In this document: positions 15,506-24,521 of the stretch, piece after piece
How the letters are laid out: each line of letters begins with the position of its first letter
Position numbering within the stretch: the first letter of the stretch is position 1
Source: JBBTCX01 sp964494205
GTDB lineage: Bacteria > Planctomycetota > Phycisphaerae > UBA1845
Assembly (NCBI GenBank): GCA_964494205.1
Contig: CAZBRD010000008.1
Location: 62,001 to 126,000 of the forward strand
Length of the DNA: 64,000 nucleotides
Direction: 5' to 3'
Program-made: the position numbers and the translations under genes
The notes under the pieces: model-generated
Told to the model about the DNA's origin: nothing
Database searches by the model: none
Seen by the model: the letters and a program-made list of their open reading frames with translations, nothing else

Positions 15506-17482
15506 CTTCTTTCGCTTCGCCTTCGTCTTTGCACTTTTCTTCGCGGGTGATTTGCCCTTGGCTGATCCCGCGACATCCGTTCCGAACAATGTGCTGGGAT
15601 CGGGCGCGGGGGCGTTGCGGTCGATGATGATGGTGTCTTCCATCTTGCCGTTGCCTTCGTCCTCGTCACGGCGGATGACTTTGCCGTGCTCGTCGAACTC
15701 CATATCAGCTTGAGCTGTATAGGTTTTCGAAAGTTCGATGAGCGAGTGGCGGAACTCGTCTTTATTAAACGTGGCCATCGCGCGGGCGGCGTCGACGACC
15801 TCGTCGATGTAGCGCGTGAATACGTCGCGACGTTTGCTGTAGTCGGCGCGTTTCCGCTTGCGCTTGAGCAGCAGGCCGAGGCGACGCCCGCACTCGCTGA
15901 TACCCAGGCGAGCCTCTTTGCGGATTTCGTCGTAGTCGGCGATGGCTTCCTTGCCCTCGGAAATAAACGGCACCCAGACGCTGGCCATGTGGATGAGGAT
16001 CACCATCGGCGCTTTGGGCAGCGCGCCGGACGATTGCGAAAGCGTGTAGTTATTCCATTTGGTATCCACGACGGCCTTGAACAAGCAGCACGATGATTGC
16101 TGGTAGAGGAGCGGCACACGATTCGCGAAGCGGATGAGGCGCGAGGAAACATCGCCGGTTTCATCCTTGCCGTTTGATCCATCGGCGTCGACGTCGTGGC
16201 GATCGACGCCCAGTTCGCCGCCATAGGCGATGCCGACTTCGATCTGGAACGGATTACCACGATAGACCGCCGGCGGCCGCGTGCTGGCGGTATAGAACTC
16301 CGCTTTGATGCCGCGAAGGAGACCTTGCAGAATCGCTTCGGCACCCATGGGCGCTAGGCAGTCGGTTGCAGGCGCTTTCAGTTTTGAATCCTGCAAGGCT
16401 GTGTAGAGCTTCTCAGCCATCGGCGGTGTGATAGCGCTGACCCACGTAGATGTTGTCTGCCCCCCCTTCGAGCAAACGTCTTTGGCTACGCTGGGGCTGA
16501 CGCGAGAGAATTCGTTGGCTAGAAATCCGCCGAGCTTCTTCTCCTGCGTCTCCTTGAGCAACTTGATGAACGTACCAAGCTCAATGCCATACGGGTGTGG
16601 TTTGATTTCCTTCGTCTCAGCCGGCATGTTCTGACTGCCGCGCGGGAACTCGATCGCATCGGCCCCCGGTGGACGATACGTAAACTTGGCGTGCGGGTTA
16701 GCGATGGCAGTCAGTTCAAGATACTCGTCGACGCTCTGGCGACCTTTTTGATGCTGCGCTTCGAGTTCGATTGACACCTCCGTCCCGTGCGGCCAATCGA
16801 CCTCGATGATCTGGTCTTCGATGATATCCGGTCGATTGCGCTTCGTATCGATGGCCAACAGATACATGTGTGCCTGAGCTTTGGAACTCGTGCGACTCAC
16901 GATGCGGACGGGCTTACCGGTGGTAATGAGGCCGTACATGCCCGCGGCGCTGATGCCGATACCCTGCTGGCCGCGCGACATTTTCAGACGGTGAAACTTG
17001 GAGCCGTAGAGCAGCTTGCCAAACACGTTGGGGATTTGTTGTTTGATGATGCCCGGGCCGTTGTCACGGACTGTAACGCGGTAGCGCTCTTCGGCCGTTT
17101 GTTCTATGATGACCGCGATATCGGGGAGGATGCCCGCTTCCTCGCAGGCGTCGAGGCTGTTGTCGACGGCTTCCTTGACGGTGGTCAACAGGGCTTTGCG
17201 TTTGTTGTCGAAGCCGAGGAGGTGGCGGTTTTTCGCGAAGAACTCCGAGACGGAGATTTCACGCTGCATCTTGGCCATCGATTCGGCGGTGGCGCGTCGT
17301 TCGGTCTTTTTCCCCTTTGACTTGGGCTCTTCCATTTCTTCAACTTCTGGTTCGTTTGTGTCCTGCGGTTCGACTTCGTCCTTTTCTTCAGCAACGGCGG
17401 TGGCGCCGCCAGAGTCGGAAAACGTAAGGTTCAATTGCGAATCGTCGCTTTTGGCGTGACGTGCTGACTGTTTGGAAGCCAT
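15503..17482 (-). CDS. top6B: DNA topoisomerase VI subunit B
   Basis: A 659-residue GHKL-ATPase subunit of type IIB topoisomerase. It carries the Bergerat fold motifs: N-box EAVDNSLDACEEAG (N108), DNGPG (D140-G144) and SRGQQGIGISAAG (about 169-181), identical in pattern to archaeal Top6B. A transducer domain with KGGQTTSTW and PPAVYRGNPFQIEVGIAYGG follows. The first 70 residues are acidic and low-complexity. The last 18 are Lys/Ala/Ser-rich and histone-tail-like (KGKSPAKKSAKTKAKRKK). Top6B works in an A2B2 complex with the Spo11-like cleaving subunit Top6A, but no Top6A lies in this window. It reads divergently from the AddB gene. Confidence 0.95.
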   Translation of the reverse strand: MASKQSARHAKSDDSQLNLTFSDSGGATAVAEEKDEVEPQDTNEPEVEEMEEPKSKGKKTERRATAESMAKMQREISVSEFFAKNRHLLGFDNKRKALLTTVKEAVDNSLDACEEAGILPDIAVIIEQTAEERYRVTVRDNGPGIIKQQIPNVFGKLLYGSKFHRLKMSRGQQGIGISAAGMYGLITTGKPVRIVSRTSSKAQAHMYLLAIDTKRNRPDIIEDQIIEVDWPHGTEVSIELEAQHQKGRQSVDEYLELTAIANPHAKFTYRPPGADAIEFPRGSQNMPAETKEIKPHPYGIELGTFIKLLKETQEKKLGGFLANEFSRVSPSVAKDVCSKGGQTTSTWVSAITPPMAEKLYTALQDSKLKAPATDCLAPMGAEAILQGLLRGIKAEFYTASTRPPAVYRGNPFQIEVGIAYGGELGVDRHDVDADGSNGKDETGDVSSRLIRFANRVPLLYQQSSCCLFKAVVDTKWNNYTLSQSSGALPKAPMVILIHMASVWVPFISEGKEAIADYDEIRKEARLGISECGRRLGLLLKRKRKRADYSKRRDVFTRYIDEVVDAARAMATFNKDEFRHSLIELSKTYTAQADMEFDEHGKVIRRDEDEGNGKMEDTIIIDRNAPAPDPSTLFGTDVAGSAKGKSPAKKSAKTKAKRKK

Positions 17483-17611
17483 CCGTGGCCCTTTCGTGCT
17501 GGTGGTTTGGGATCACTACATACGCAATCGATAGCGGCGTATCATAGTGGAGGAACTACGAATTCCAAAGTCAGGAATGTCGCACCTCGCGTGCAAAGGT
17601 AGCACTTTTTC

Positions 17612-20600
17612 ATGGCGGTTCGGTTCATCATCGGTCGAGCGGGAAGTGGGAAGACGCACCACTGTCTGGAGGCAGTGCGCCATCGCATCCGGCAGAACCC
17701 GATCGATGGACCACGACTGGTGATGCTCGTGCCCGAGCAGGCTGCTTTGCAGACCGAGCGGGCGATCATCGCGCCGGCGGATATCGCGGGAGCACACCGG
17801 GCGGAGGTGCTCTCGTTTCAGCGATTGGCCTATCGGGTGATGGAGGCGACGGGGGTCGGGCCGAGGCGGGCGCTGAGCGATCGGTCGCGGGCGATGGTCT
17901 TGCGACATCTGCTGGAGCGGTTGTCGCCGGAGCTGCGCTACTATCGACGCGTGGATCGATTGCCGGGTTTCCTCGAACAGCTTGGGACGACGATGTGCGA
18001 GCTGATTCAGGAGGCAATCGACCCGACGGAATTCCTCGCAACCACAGAGACGCTTGGAGCATCGGCTGATGCACGGAACGCGAAGTTTCACGACATAGCG
18101 TTGATCTATCGAGCCTATCGCGACTTTCTGGGAGACGATCTGTTCGATCCTTCGTTGTCGCTGCAACTGGCGCGGGAGCGACTTTCACACTGCGAATGGC
18201 TGCATGGTGCCGAGGTGTGGGTCGATGGTTTCGCGTCGCTCATGCGGCAGGAATCGCTCACGCTGTTGGAGTTGGCACGGCACGCGAGTCACGTCGACAT
18301 CACATTGCTGATGGACCCGGCGTTGGCCGAGACAGGTCCAGACTCATCGGGCGTCAGCCAGTTGGCGAGCTTGTTCGACCGGACTGGCAAGACCTTCCTG
18401 AAACTGAAGAAGATGTTCTCCGAAGGTGGAATCGAGGTTGGGCAGCCGCTGATTCTCGATCCCATCGAACAACCGAGATTTGCGAAGAGTCCTGTACTCT
18501 CCGCGCTCGAACGGAAGCTGTTTGAGCCAGCTTCGCAGGATGTTTCTGGCGAATTGGAGAACACTGCGACCATTGGCGGCCTAGAGTTCGCAGCGCTGCC
18601 GACAAGGCGGGTGGAAGTTGAATACGCGGCGTCGAGAATCGCGCGGTGGGTTCGTGAATCAGGCTATCGCTACCGCGACCTGGCCATCATGGTCCGCGAT
18701 CTGGAGCCATACCACGATTTGCTCAGCGCGGCCTTGCGCGCGCAGCGAATTCCATTCTTCATCGATCGTCGCCGACCGACGACACACCATCCGCTCACTG
18801 AACTCTTGCGGTCACTCATTGCACTGGCGGCTGAGGACATTTCGCTGGCCTCGGTGCGGCTCGTGCTCAAGACCGGCTTGCTGGGACTGACTGCCGATGA
18901 GAGTGATGAGTTGGAGAACTATCTGCTCGCGCATGCGATCAACGGTTTTGAAAAATGGACAGCCGGCGATTGGACCAAGACGCAAACCTCCATCCTACCT
19001 GAACGACGGGATCGGCGCGATTTAGACGAATCGCCGATGCTTCTGCGCGTGAACGCGACACGCACGCGATTGGTCGAAGCACTTCAGCCGTGGATGAAAA
19101 TCGCCTGTGCGCGAACGATGCTCGCCGGACCCGAGTGGATCCAGGAGGCGACGAACTTTCTCCAGCGGCAAAGAGTCGCGGAACAATTGGAGCAGTGGGC
19201 GATCGCAGCCGAGGGAGAGGGCGATGTCGACGAGGCGGCTGAGCACCGGCAGGTGTGGATCGACACAACCCAGTTCTTGGAAGAGCTTGCGTTTGCGTTC
19301 GCGGAGACCAGACTCGCGCTGTCGGAATGGGGCGAGATCGTCGAGGCGGGTTTGAGCAAGTTCACGTTGGGCCTCACGCCGCCGACGCTGGATCAACTGC
19401 TGGTCGGATCGATCGACCGCAGTCGACACCCGGAGATCAAGGCGGCTGTGCTGCTGGGGTTCAATGACGGCGTCATTCCGAAATCATCGAGCGAGGACGC
19501 GATTTTCAATGACGTGGATCGTCAACGATTGGAGTCTGCCGGAGTCGAGCTTGGACCGACGACGCAGGACCGCGCTCGTGAGGAGGCGATGCTGCTCTAC
19601 ATTGCGGTGACGCGAGCGAGCGAGTCGCTGGTGATCACGCGCGCGATGAAGGATGACGCGGGGAAGGAGCTACGGCCTTCGCCTTTTTGTAAGACGATTC
19701 AATCGGCGTTGGCGGGGTTTGAGATTCGTGATTCGAACGATGTGAGTGAAGTGGACCCGCTGTGGCGCGTTTCCAACTGGAAGGATTTGGCGCGAGAGCT
19801 GGCGCTGGAGTTTGGGAAGCGCGAATGGTCTCGTGAGCAAGGGAAATCGTTAGGCAGCCATGATCGAACGATGTGGACGTCTATCTATGACGAATTTCGA
19901 AACGAACTATTTGCCGATGCTGAACTTGCCAATCAGATGCGCGGACTGATCGAGCAGGGCACGGCGCGATTGTCGCAGGAGTCGGTTCATCGGCTGCACA
20001 CGTCGACGATGAAAGCCAGCGTTTCGCAGTTGGAGACGTTCGCTGCGTGTCCGTTCAAGCACTTTGCGAAGTACACATTGGGATTGAAAGAGCGCGAGCT
20101 CGCGCGAATGGAGCCGAGGAGTCTGGGGTCGTTCCAGCACGCGGTGCTTGAAGAGTTTGTGCATTCGCTGGCTAAGTCGGGGCGGGCGATAGGCGCGATG
20201 GAAAACGAAGAACTGAAAAGAAGATTGGCAGACAGCTGTGATGCGGTGGAGCAGCGACTCGCGGAAGACGGCATCACAGCCAGTCGCCGCAGTCGATACC
20301 TGTTGCAGCAGGCAGCGGCTGACGTTGCGCGTGTGGCGCGGTTCCAACGCATGATCTCTCGCGCGGGGCAGTTTCGACCCGGCCGAGTGGAACTGCCGTT
20401 TGGTTACGACGATGAAAATGGGCTGCCGCCGCTGGAGCTTTCCACACCCAAGGGCCGCAAAGTTGTTCTTCGCGGGTTCGTCGACCGAGTCGACTGGACG
20501 GAGCATGGCGAAGAAGCGCTGGCGATCGTTCTCGATTACAAGCGAACGAAAGATAAGCGACTCGACCTCGGCGAAGTGTTTCATGGCATTTCGTTGCAAC

Positions 20601-21151
20601 TGCTGGGGTATATGCTGGTGATCACGCAGCATGGAGCGGCGCTGACGGGCAGGAAGACATCGCCGGCTGCCGCGCTGTATGTGAGCTTGGCGCGTGAGTA
20701 TGACAAGCAATCAACAAAGAAAGCGGACGATCCCGAGAATCGGGAACGGGGAGGAACATCAAAGCCGCGCGGACTGATATTGGTGGATGCAGTCACTTCA
20801 TTGGCTTCGGATGCGAGCAAACTGTCAGTGCTATTCAACATCGCTCTTAGAAAGAAGGACGGGGCCATAAGCAGAATAGACAGCAGTGACGGCGCAGACC
20901 GAGAAACACTTCAGGCGTTAATGGAGATGACCCGCAGGAAGCTGGGTGAACTCGCCGACGGAGTTCTCGATGGCCACATTGCAATCAATCCTTATCGACT
21001 TAAGGAATCGCCGTGCACGCACTGCGAAATGAAGAGTGTGTGCAGATTTGAGATGGGGCTGTACGGTGTTCGCTGGCTTGATCGCATGGGGCGCAAAGAT
21101 GTGATGGAACGTGCGCTGGGGCGTAGCTTGACAACGGATGCTAGCGAGTAA
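17612..21151 (+). CDS. addB: AddB-type ATP-dependent helicase/exonuclease
   Basis: 1179 residues, the usual size for AddB. It has an N-terminal Walker A (GRAGSGKTH) and a C-terminal RecB-type nuclease domain with D975 and K977 in LDYKR. The iron-sulfur cysteines are C813, C1135, C1138 and C1144 (C-x2-C-x5-C), the arrangement known from Bacillus AddB. It would process DNA ends for recombination with AddA, which is not adjacent and must lie elsewhere if present. It is divergent from top6B across 129 bp, and its 3' end overlaps the next frame by 14 bp. Confidence 0.9.
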   Translation: MAVRFIIGRAGSGKTHHCLEAVRHRIRQNPIDGPRLVMLVPEQAALQTERAIIAPADIAGAHRAEVLSFQRLAYRVMEATGVGPRRALSDRSRAMVLRHLLERLSPELRYYRRVDRLPGFLEQLGTTMCELIQEAIDPTEFLATTETLGASADARNAKFHDIALIYRAYRDFLGDDLFDPSLSLQLARERLSHCEWLHGAEVWVDGFASLMRQESLTLLELARHASHVDITLLMDPALAETGPDSSGVSQLASLFDRTGKTFLKLKKMFSEGGIEVGQPLILDPIEQPRFAKSPVLSALERKLFEPASQDVSGELENTATIGGLEFAALPTRRVEVEYAASRIARWVRESGYRYRDLAIMVRDLEPYHDLLSAALRAQRIPFFIDRRRPTTHHPLTELLRSLIALAAEDISLASVRLVLKTGLLGLTADESDELENYLLAHAINGFEKWTAGDWTKTQTSILPERRDRRDLDESPMLLRVNATRTRLVEALQPWMKIACARTMLAGPEWIQEATNFLQRQRVAEQLEQWAIAAEGEGDVDEAAEHRQVWIDTTQFLEELAFAFAETRLALSEWGEIVEAGLSKFTLGLTPPTLDQLLVGSIDRSRHPEIKAAVLLGFNDGVIPKSSSEDAIFNDVDRQRLESAGVELGPTTQDRAREEAMLLYIAVTRASESLVITRAMKDDAGKELRPSPFCKTIQSALAGFEIRDSNDVSEVDPLWRVSNWKDLARELALEFGKREWSREQGKSLGSHDRTMWTSIYDEFRNELFADAELANQMRGLIEQGTARLSQESVHRLHTSTMKASVSQLETFAACPFKHFAKYTLGLKERELARMEPRSLGSFQHAVLEEFVHSLAKSGRAIGAMENEELKRRLADSCDAVEQRLAEDGITASRRSRYLLQQAAADVARVARFQRMISRAGQFRPGRVELPFGYDDENGLPPLELSTPKGRKVVLRGFVDRVDWTEHGEEALAIVLDYKRTKDKRLDLGEVFHGISLQLLGYMLVITQHGAALTGRKTSPAAALYVSLAREYDKQSTKKADDPENRERGGTSKPRGLILVDAVTSLASDASKLSVLFNIALRKKDGAISRIDSSDGADRETLQALMEMTRRKLGELADGVLDGHIAINPYRLKESPCTHCEMKSVCRFEMGLYGVRWLDRMGRKDVMERALGRSLTTDASE

Positions 21152-21965
21152 CAGCATGGGGTTTCTCGTCAATCGTATCAGCGTCGTTTCGAGTCACCTC
21201 GTCGATCGCGTGCGACATGGGCTGCCCACCGAGTACGGGCCCATGGATCGTGAAATTCTTATCGTGCTCGACGGCGTCGGTGGGTTTCAGTTCTCACCGC
21301 TGATGATTCGGCGCGTGCTGGGGTATGAGAATCCTGAGATCGGAACGATGTGGTATCGCTGGCAATGGGGCCTGATTGGCGAAATATGGACCGACCTGAT
21401 GTGGGTACGGCGCAATCGCGTGATGGGCGCGAAGCTGGCGCGCGAGATTCGAGCGATCCATCGACGACACCCAACTGCCAAACTGCACCTGGCAGCTTTT
21501 AGCGGCGGCGCGGGGATCGCGGTGTTTGCACTCGAGTCGTTGAAGGGTAGGCGATTGATCGACACGCTCATACTTGGATGCCCGGCAATTTCGCCGGAGT
21601 ACGATTTGTCAAAAGCACTCTCTGCGGTGAATCGGGCTTATTCGCTGGTGAGTGCGCTCGATCGTTTCCTATTGGGAATTGGAACACGGATTTTTGGAAC
21701 GACCGATCGACAGTTCTGCGCAGCAGCCGGGCAAACCGGATTTCGCATTCCGTCGAACGTGACCCCAGCAACTTCGGCACATTATGAGAAACTACTGGAA
21801 ATTCGCTGGCATTCAGGCTTGGGAATCGATGGTCACTATGGCGGTCATACGGGATGGCTCAACGAACGGTTTCTGAAGAAGCACTTGATGCCGATGTTGC
21901 GGGGTCAACCGCTCATTCCAACTTCGTCCATTGGCTCGCAAGCTACGGTTTCGAAATCCGCCTGA
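21138..21965 (+). CDS. Alpha/beta-hydrolase-like protein of unknown function
   Basis: A 275-residue soluble protein. EILIVLDGVGGF looks like the first strand and oxyanion region. LHLAAFSGGAGIAVFALESL looks like a nucleophile elbow with Ser in AFSGG in place of GxSxG. GHYGGHTGW near the C-terminus could supply the catalytic His. This suggests a lipase- or esterase-like hydrolase, but the substrate is unknown. The start at 21138 lies inside addB (14-bp overlap); an ATG at 21156, just after the addB stop, is equally plausible. Its 3' end overlaps the convergent glycosyltransferase gene by 23 bp. Confidence 0.6.
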   Translation: MLASNSMGFLVNRISVVSSHLVDRVRHGLPTEYGPMDREILIVLDGVGGFQFSPLMIRRVLGYENPEIGTMWYRWQWGLIGEIWTDLMWVRRNRVMGAKLAREIRAIHRRHPTAKLHLAAFSGGAGIAVFALESLKGRRLIDTLILGCPAISPEYDLSKALSAVNRAYSLVSALDRFLLGIGTRIFGTTDRQFCAAAGQTGFRIPSNVTPATSAHYEKLLEIRWHSGLGIDGHYGGHTGWLNERFLKKHLMPMLRGQPLIPTSSIGSQATVSKSA

Positions 21966-24360
21966 GTCGATCAGCCATCGCATGCATGAAGCGATGCATG
22001 GTTTTCTTGTAGCAGAATTGGTCGACAGCAACGCGGTGCATGTCGCTCGCGATCGCTGCACGTTGGTCAGGTTCGGCGAGGAAGCTATCGGCTTTTTGTT
22101 GAAACTCGTCGGCTGAGTCGAAAGTGATTTCGTGGAAGCCGTGAAACAACTCATCGGGGCCGGTCAGCTCGACACCATAATAGAGACTGTGCAGGAATGC
22201 GTCGTCGTTGGGGAACATGCGGCGCCAATTTTTGCCATAATAGGAGATCGCCAATTCACCTAATTGCGAATCACTGGAATCGAGGAGAGCTCGCGCGGTG
22301 CTAATGTTAAGTTCTCGCATGCGTGCGACGAGATTTTTCAGTGCAGGTCCGCGCAAATCGTTCGGTACAAGTCGGCAAAGGAAGAACGCACCGCAAGCTA
22401 GACCGTCGAGAGCGCGCTGATGAATAAACCCCGCGGGCATGAGTTGCAGGTTAATTCTGGATGCGCGATAGACGCAGACGAGCTCGCGACCGTTTTTGGC
22501 GAGACCAGCCGCGAAGCGTGCGAGCGTCGGGTGTTTGTCCCACCCGTTGCCATAGATGCGGAGCATGCGGTTCGTTTTCTCAGCCCATGCGGCTGCCCAT
22601 TCGAGAGCTTCGTGGCGGAAGAAACGATCGCCAAGCCGCCACAGATACCACCAGAGCAAGCGCTCACGGAGCGCTTCGTCCTTGATCGCAATGCCGCAAC
22701 GTCCACAAGATTCGCGAAGAAGCGTCGTAACCACCAAACCGCTAGGAATGCGATACTCGCGGAGCATCGCGGGCATTTGCTCGAACATAACGTCGAGCAA
22801 TCGGCGCAGCTGCGGATCGGAGTATTGATTCCGTTCTTCGTCGTGAAACGCCTTGGGGGTTTGCGATGCGTGGCTGACGTAGGACACGTCGCACGCGAAG
22901 GCGGCTTGTTCGTCCGGCGTGAGCGGTTCGGTGTTGAATTGCTCGGCGCTGGTGGGCATGTGGCTGGCGAGGAATTGGTCGCATTGGCCGCCGATGCGGG
23001 CGAAGAAGCTCTTGGTGGTGCCGGCGAGAAAATCGAGCGGACCAATCCTCTTCACGTTCTCCGCCGTGAACACGTGCGGCAATTGATCCTGATCCCAAGT
23101 GAAGACCGGCAAATTGCCTGGGATGATGCCGGAGAATTCGTGTCGCAAGTGATCGATGTTGAAGAAAAGATCAGGGTCGAGATCACGAATGGCGTGGTGG
23201 AAGGTCAACGGGCTGATGATGTCGTACGGCGTGGATTCGCTCAGCACCACGCATTCGTAGCCTAACTCCTCGAACGCTCGCTTCGCGTCGCGCATGGAGT
23301 ATTGCAGAAAAGTGGTGTGTGTGCTGACGGCCGCGAGGATGCGGAGCGGCTTGCCGCGCCCGGATAGCGCCGCGTCAAATCGATCGGACCAGTAGCTTGC
23401 GTCGCGGGTTTTGTACTTTGTTTCTATGTCTACCCAAGATTGTTGGAGTCGCGTGTCGCGTTCTGTGTATAGACTATTGACGACGTCGAGCGGAGCCGGC
23501 GACGCGGACGTGCGCTGCGGCCAGAGTGACACGACCTGCGATGGCCAAGGTAGATCACGATCAGCCTCCCACGCATCTCGCATTTGCGTTTGATAATCGG
23601 GACCGATGAAAGCAAAGACGCGTTGATCGGCCAACAAGCTCGACCAATCGTGCAGATGCAACGTCAGTGCGAACAGAGCAGGGTCGGGCTCCACGATGAA
23701 CAACGCACAACTGTAGCCCAGGAAAGTATCTAGCGTCGCGCGGTAGACGCGTTCGAAGTAGCCGCCGTGGCCGAGGCCGTCCAATAGAATGGGCATCGGC
23801 ATACGTGATTGCAGGCCCGACGGCAGCTCGCGCGCGGCGTCGATCTTGGGGTGATGGCCAAGGAAAGGTATCCAACGCCAACAGCCCGCGGAGTCCCGCC
23901 AGCGAATCTGATCAACCTGGTGTGCGTCGCAATGAAGCTCGTAATTTGATTTGCTCTGTTCCCACGCATCGCGAATCGGATTGACGTCGATGCCTCGTTG
24001 TTGCAGCGCAGCCAGATTCTTCGCAAAACGATCGGCCCGTTCGGCCCAAGGTATCACGCCGCCACGCAGATTTTTGATGGTCGCGGCCAACGCGGTCAGC
24101 TCTGGAGCGGGCATCTCATCGAGCGCAATCTGTAACCACTCGCGAGCCGGCTGAATCAAACCCAGCTTGAGGTACTCGCGCACGATGAACAGACGAATCT
24201 GATGATCGTCGGTTACCTGTTGAAGGAATGGTTCGGCCGCGTTGAGAAACGAATAGGAGTCGCCGCTGTTTAACTGCTGAATTAGCTTGGCACGGTACGC
24301 GTCGACGGTTATGCCGCCATTCGTCGCGACTGACAGTGGTTGTTCTACGGCTGTGTTCAT
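21943..24360 (-). CDS. CgeB-like glycosyltransferase
   Basis: An 805-residue cytoplasmic protein. The N-terminal 130 residues are helical and repeat-like. The central part (GKPLRILAAVSTHTTFLQYS, DPDLFFNIDHLRHEF) and the C-terminal part (RIYGNGWDKHP, then RINLQLMPAGFIHQRALDGL and ACGAFFL) match the CgeB / group 1 family in which His and Glu/Asp-type residues of a GT-B fold bind the nucleotide sugar. Such proteins modify spores, polysaccharide or flagellin. With a flagellar operon 15 kb away, flagellin glycosylation is possible but is inference. The gene is convergent with, and overlaps, the hydrolase-like gene. Confidence 0.75.
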   Translation of the reverse strand: MNTAVEQPLSVATNGGITVDAYRAKLIQQLNSGDSYSFLNAAEPFLQQVTDDHQIRLFIVREYLKLGLIQPAREWLQIALDEMPAPELTALAATIKNLRGGVIPWAERADRFAKNLAALQQRGIDVNPIRDAWEQSKSNYELHCDAHQVDQIRWRDSAGCWRWIPFLGHHPKIDAARELPSGLQSRMPMPILLDGLGHGGYFERVYRATLDTFLGYSCALFIVEPDPALFALTLHLHDWSSLLADQRVFAFIGPDYQTQMRDAWEADRDLPWPSQVVSLWPQRTSASPAPLDVVNSLYTERDTRLQQSWVDIETKYKTRDASYWSDRFDAALSGRGKPLRILAAVSTHTTFLQYSMRDAKRAFEELGYECVVLSESTPYDIISPLTFHHAIRDLDPDLFFNIDHLRHEFSGIIPGNLPVFTWDQDQLPHVFTAENVKRIGPLDFLAGTTKSFFARIGGQCDQFLASHMPTSAEQFNTEPLTPDEQAAFACDVSYVSHASQTPKAFHDEERNQYSDPQLRRLLDVMFEQMPAMLREYRIPSGLVVTTLLRESCGRCGIAIKDEALRERLLWWYLWRLGDRFFRHEALEWAAAWAEKTNRMLRIYGNGWDKHPTLARFAAGLAKNGRELVCVYRASRINLQLMPAGFIHQRALDGLACGAFFLCRLVPNDLRGPALKNLVARMRELNISTARALLDSSDSQLGELAISYYGKNWRRMFPNDDAFLHSLYYGVELTGPDELFHGFHEITFDSADEFQQKADSFLAEPDQRAAIASDMHRVAVDQFCYKKTMHRFMHAMADRLRRISKP

Positions 24361-24521
24361 TTGCTCAACACCTATTCAGTCACTACGCGACTACGACTAA
24401 TCCCGCATTGTCCTTAACAGTTATCGGTGAACATGTCGTTATTTGTTGCCCAGAAGATGGCGTGCGAAGATAACGTGCTTCGTCTCGCCCCGGTTTCGTT
24501 TGTCAGCTAGTATCAATAGTC

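Noticed and set aside
19907..20710. 267-codon minus-strand frame inside addB
   Set aside because: Shadow of the AddB nuclease domain, which has the full set of catalytic and Fe-S residues on the plus strand.
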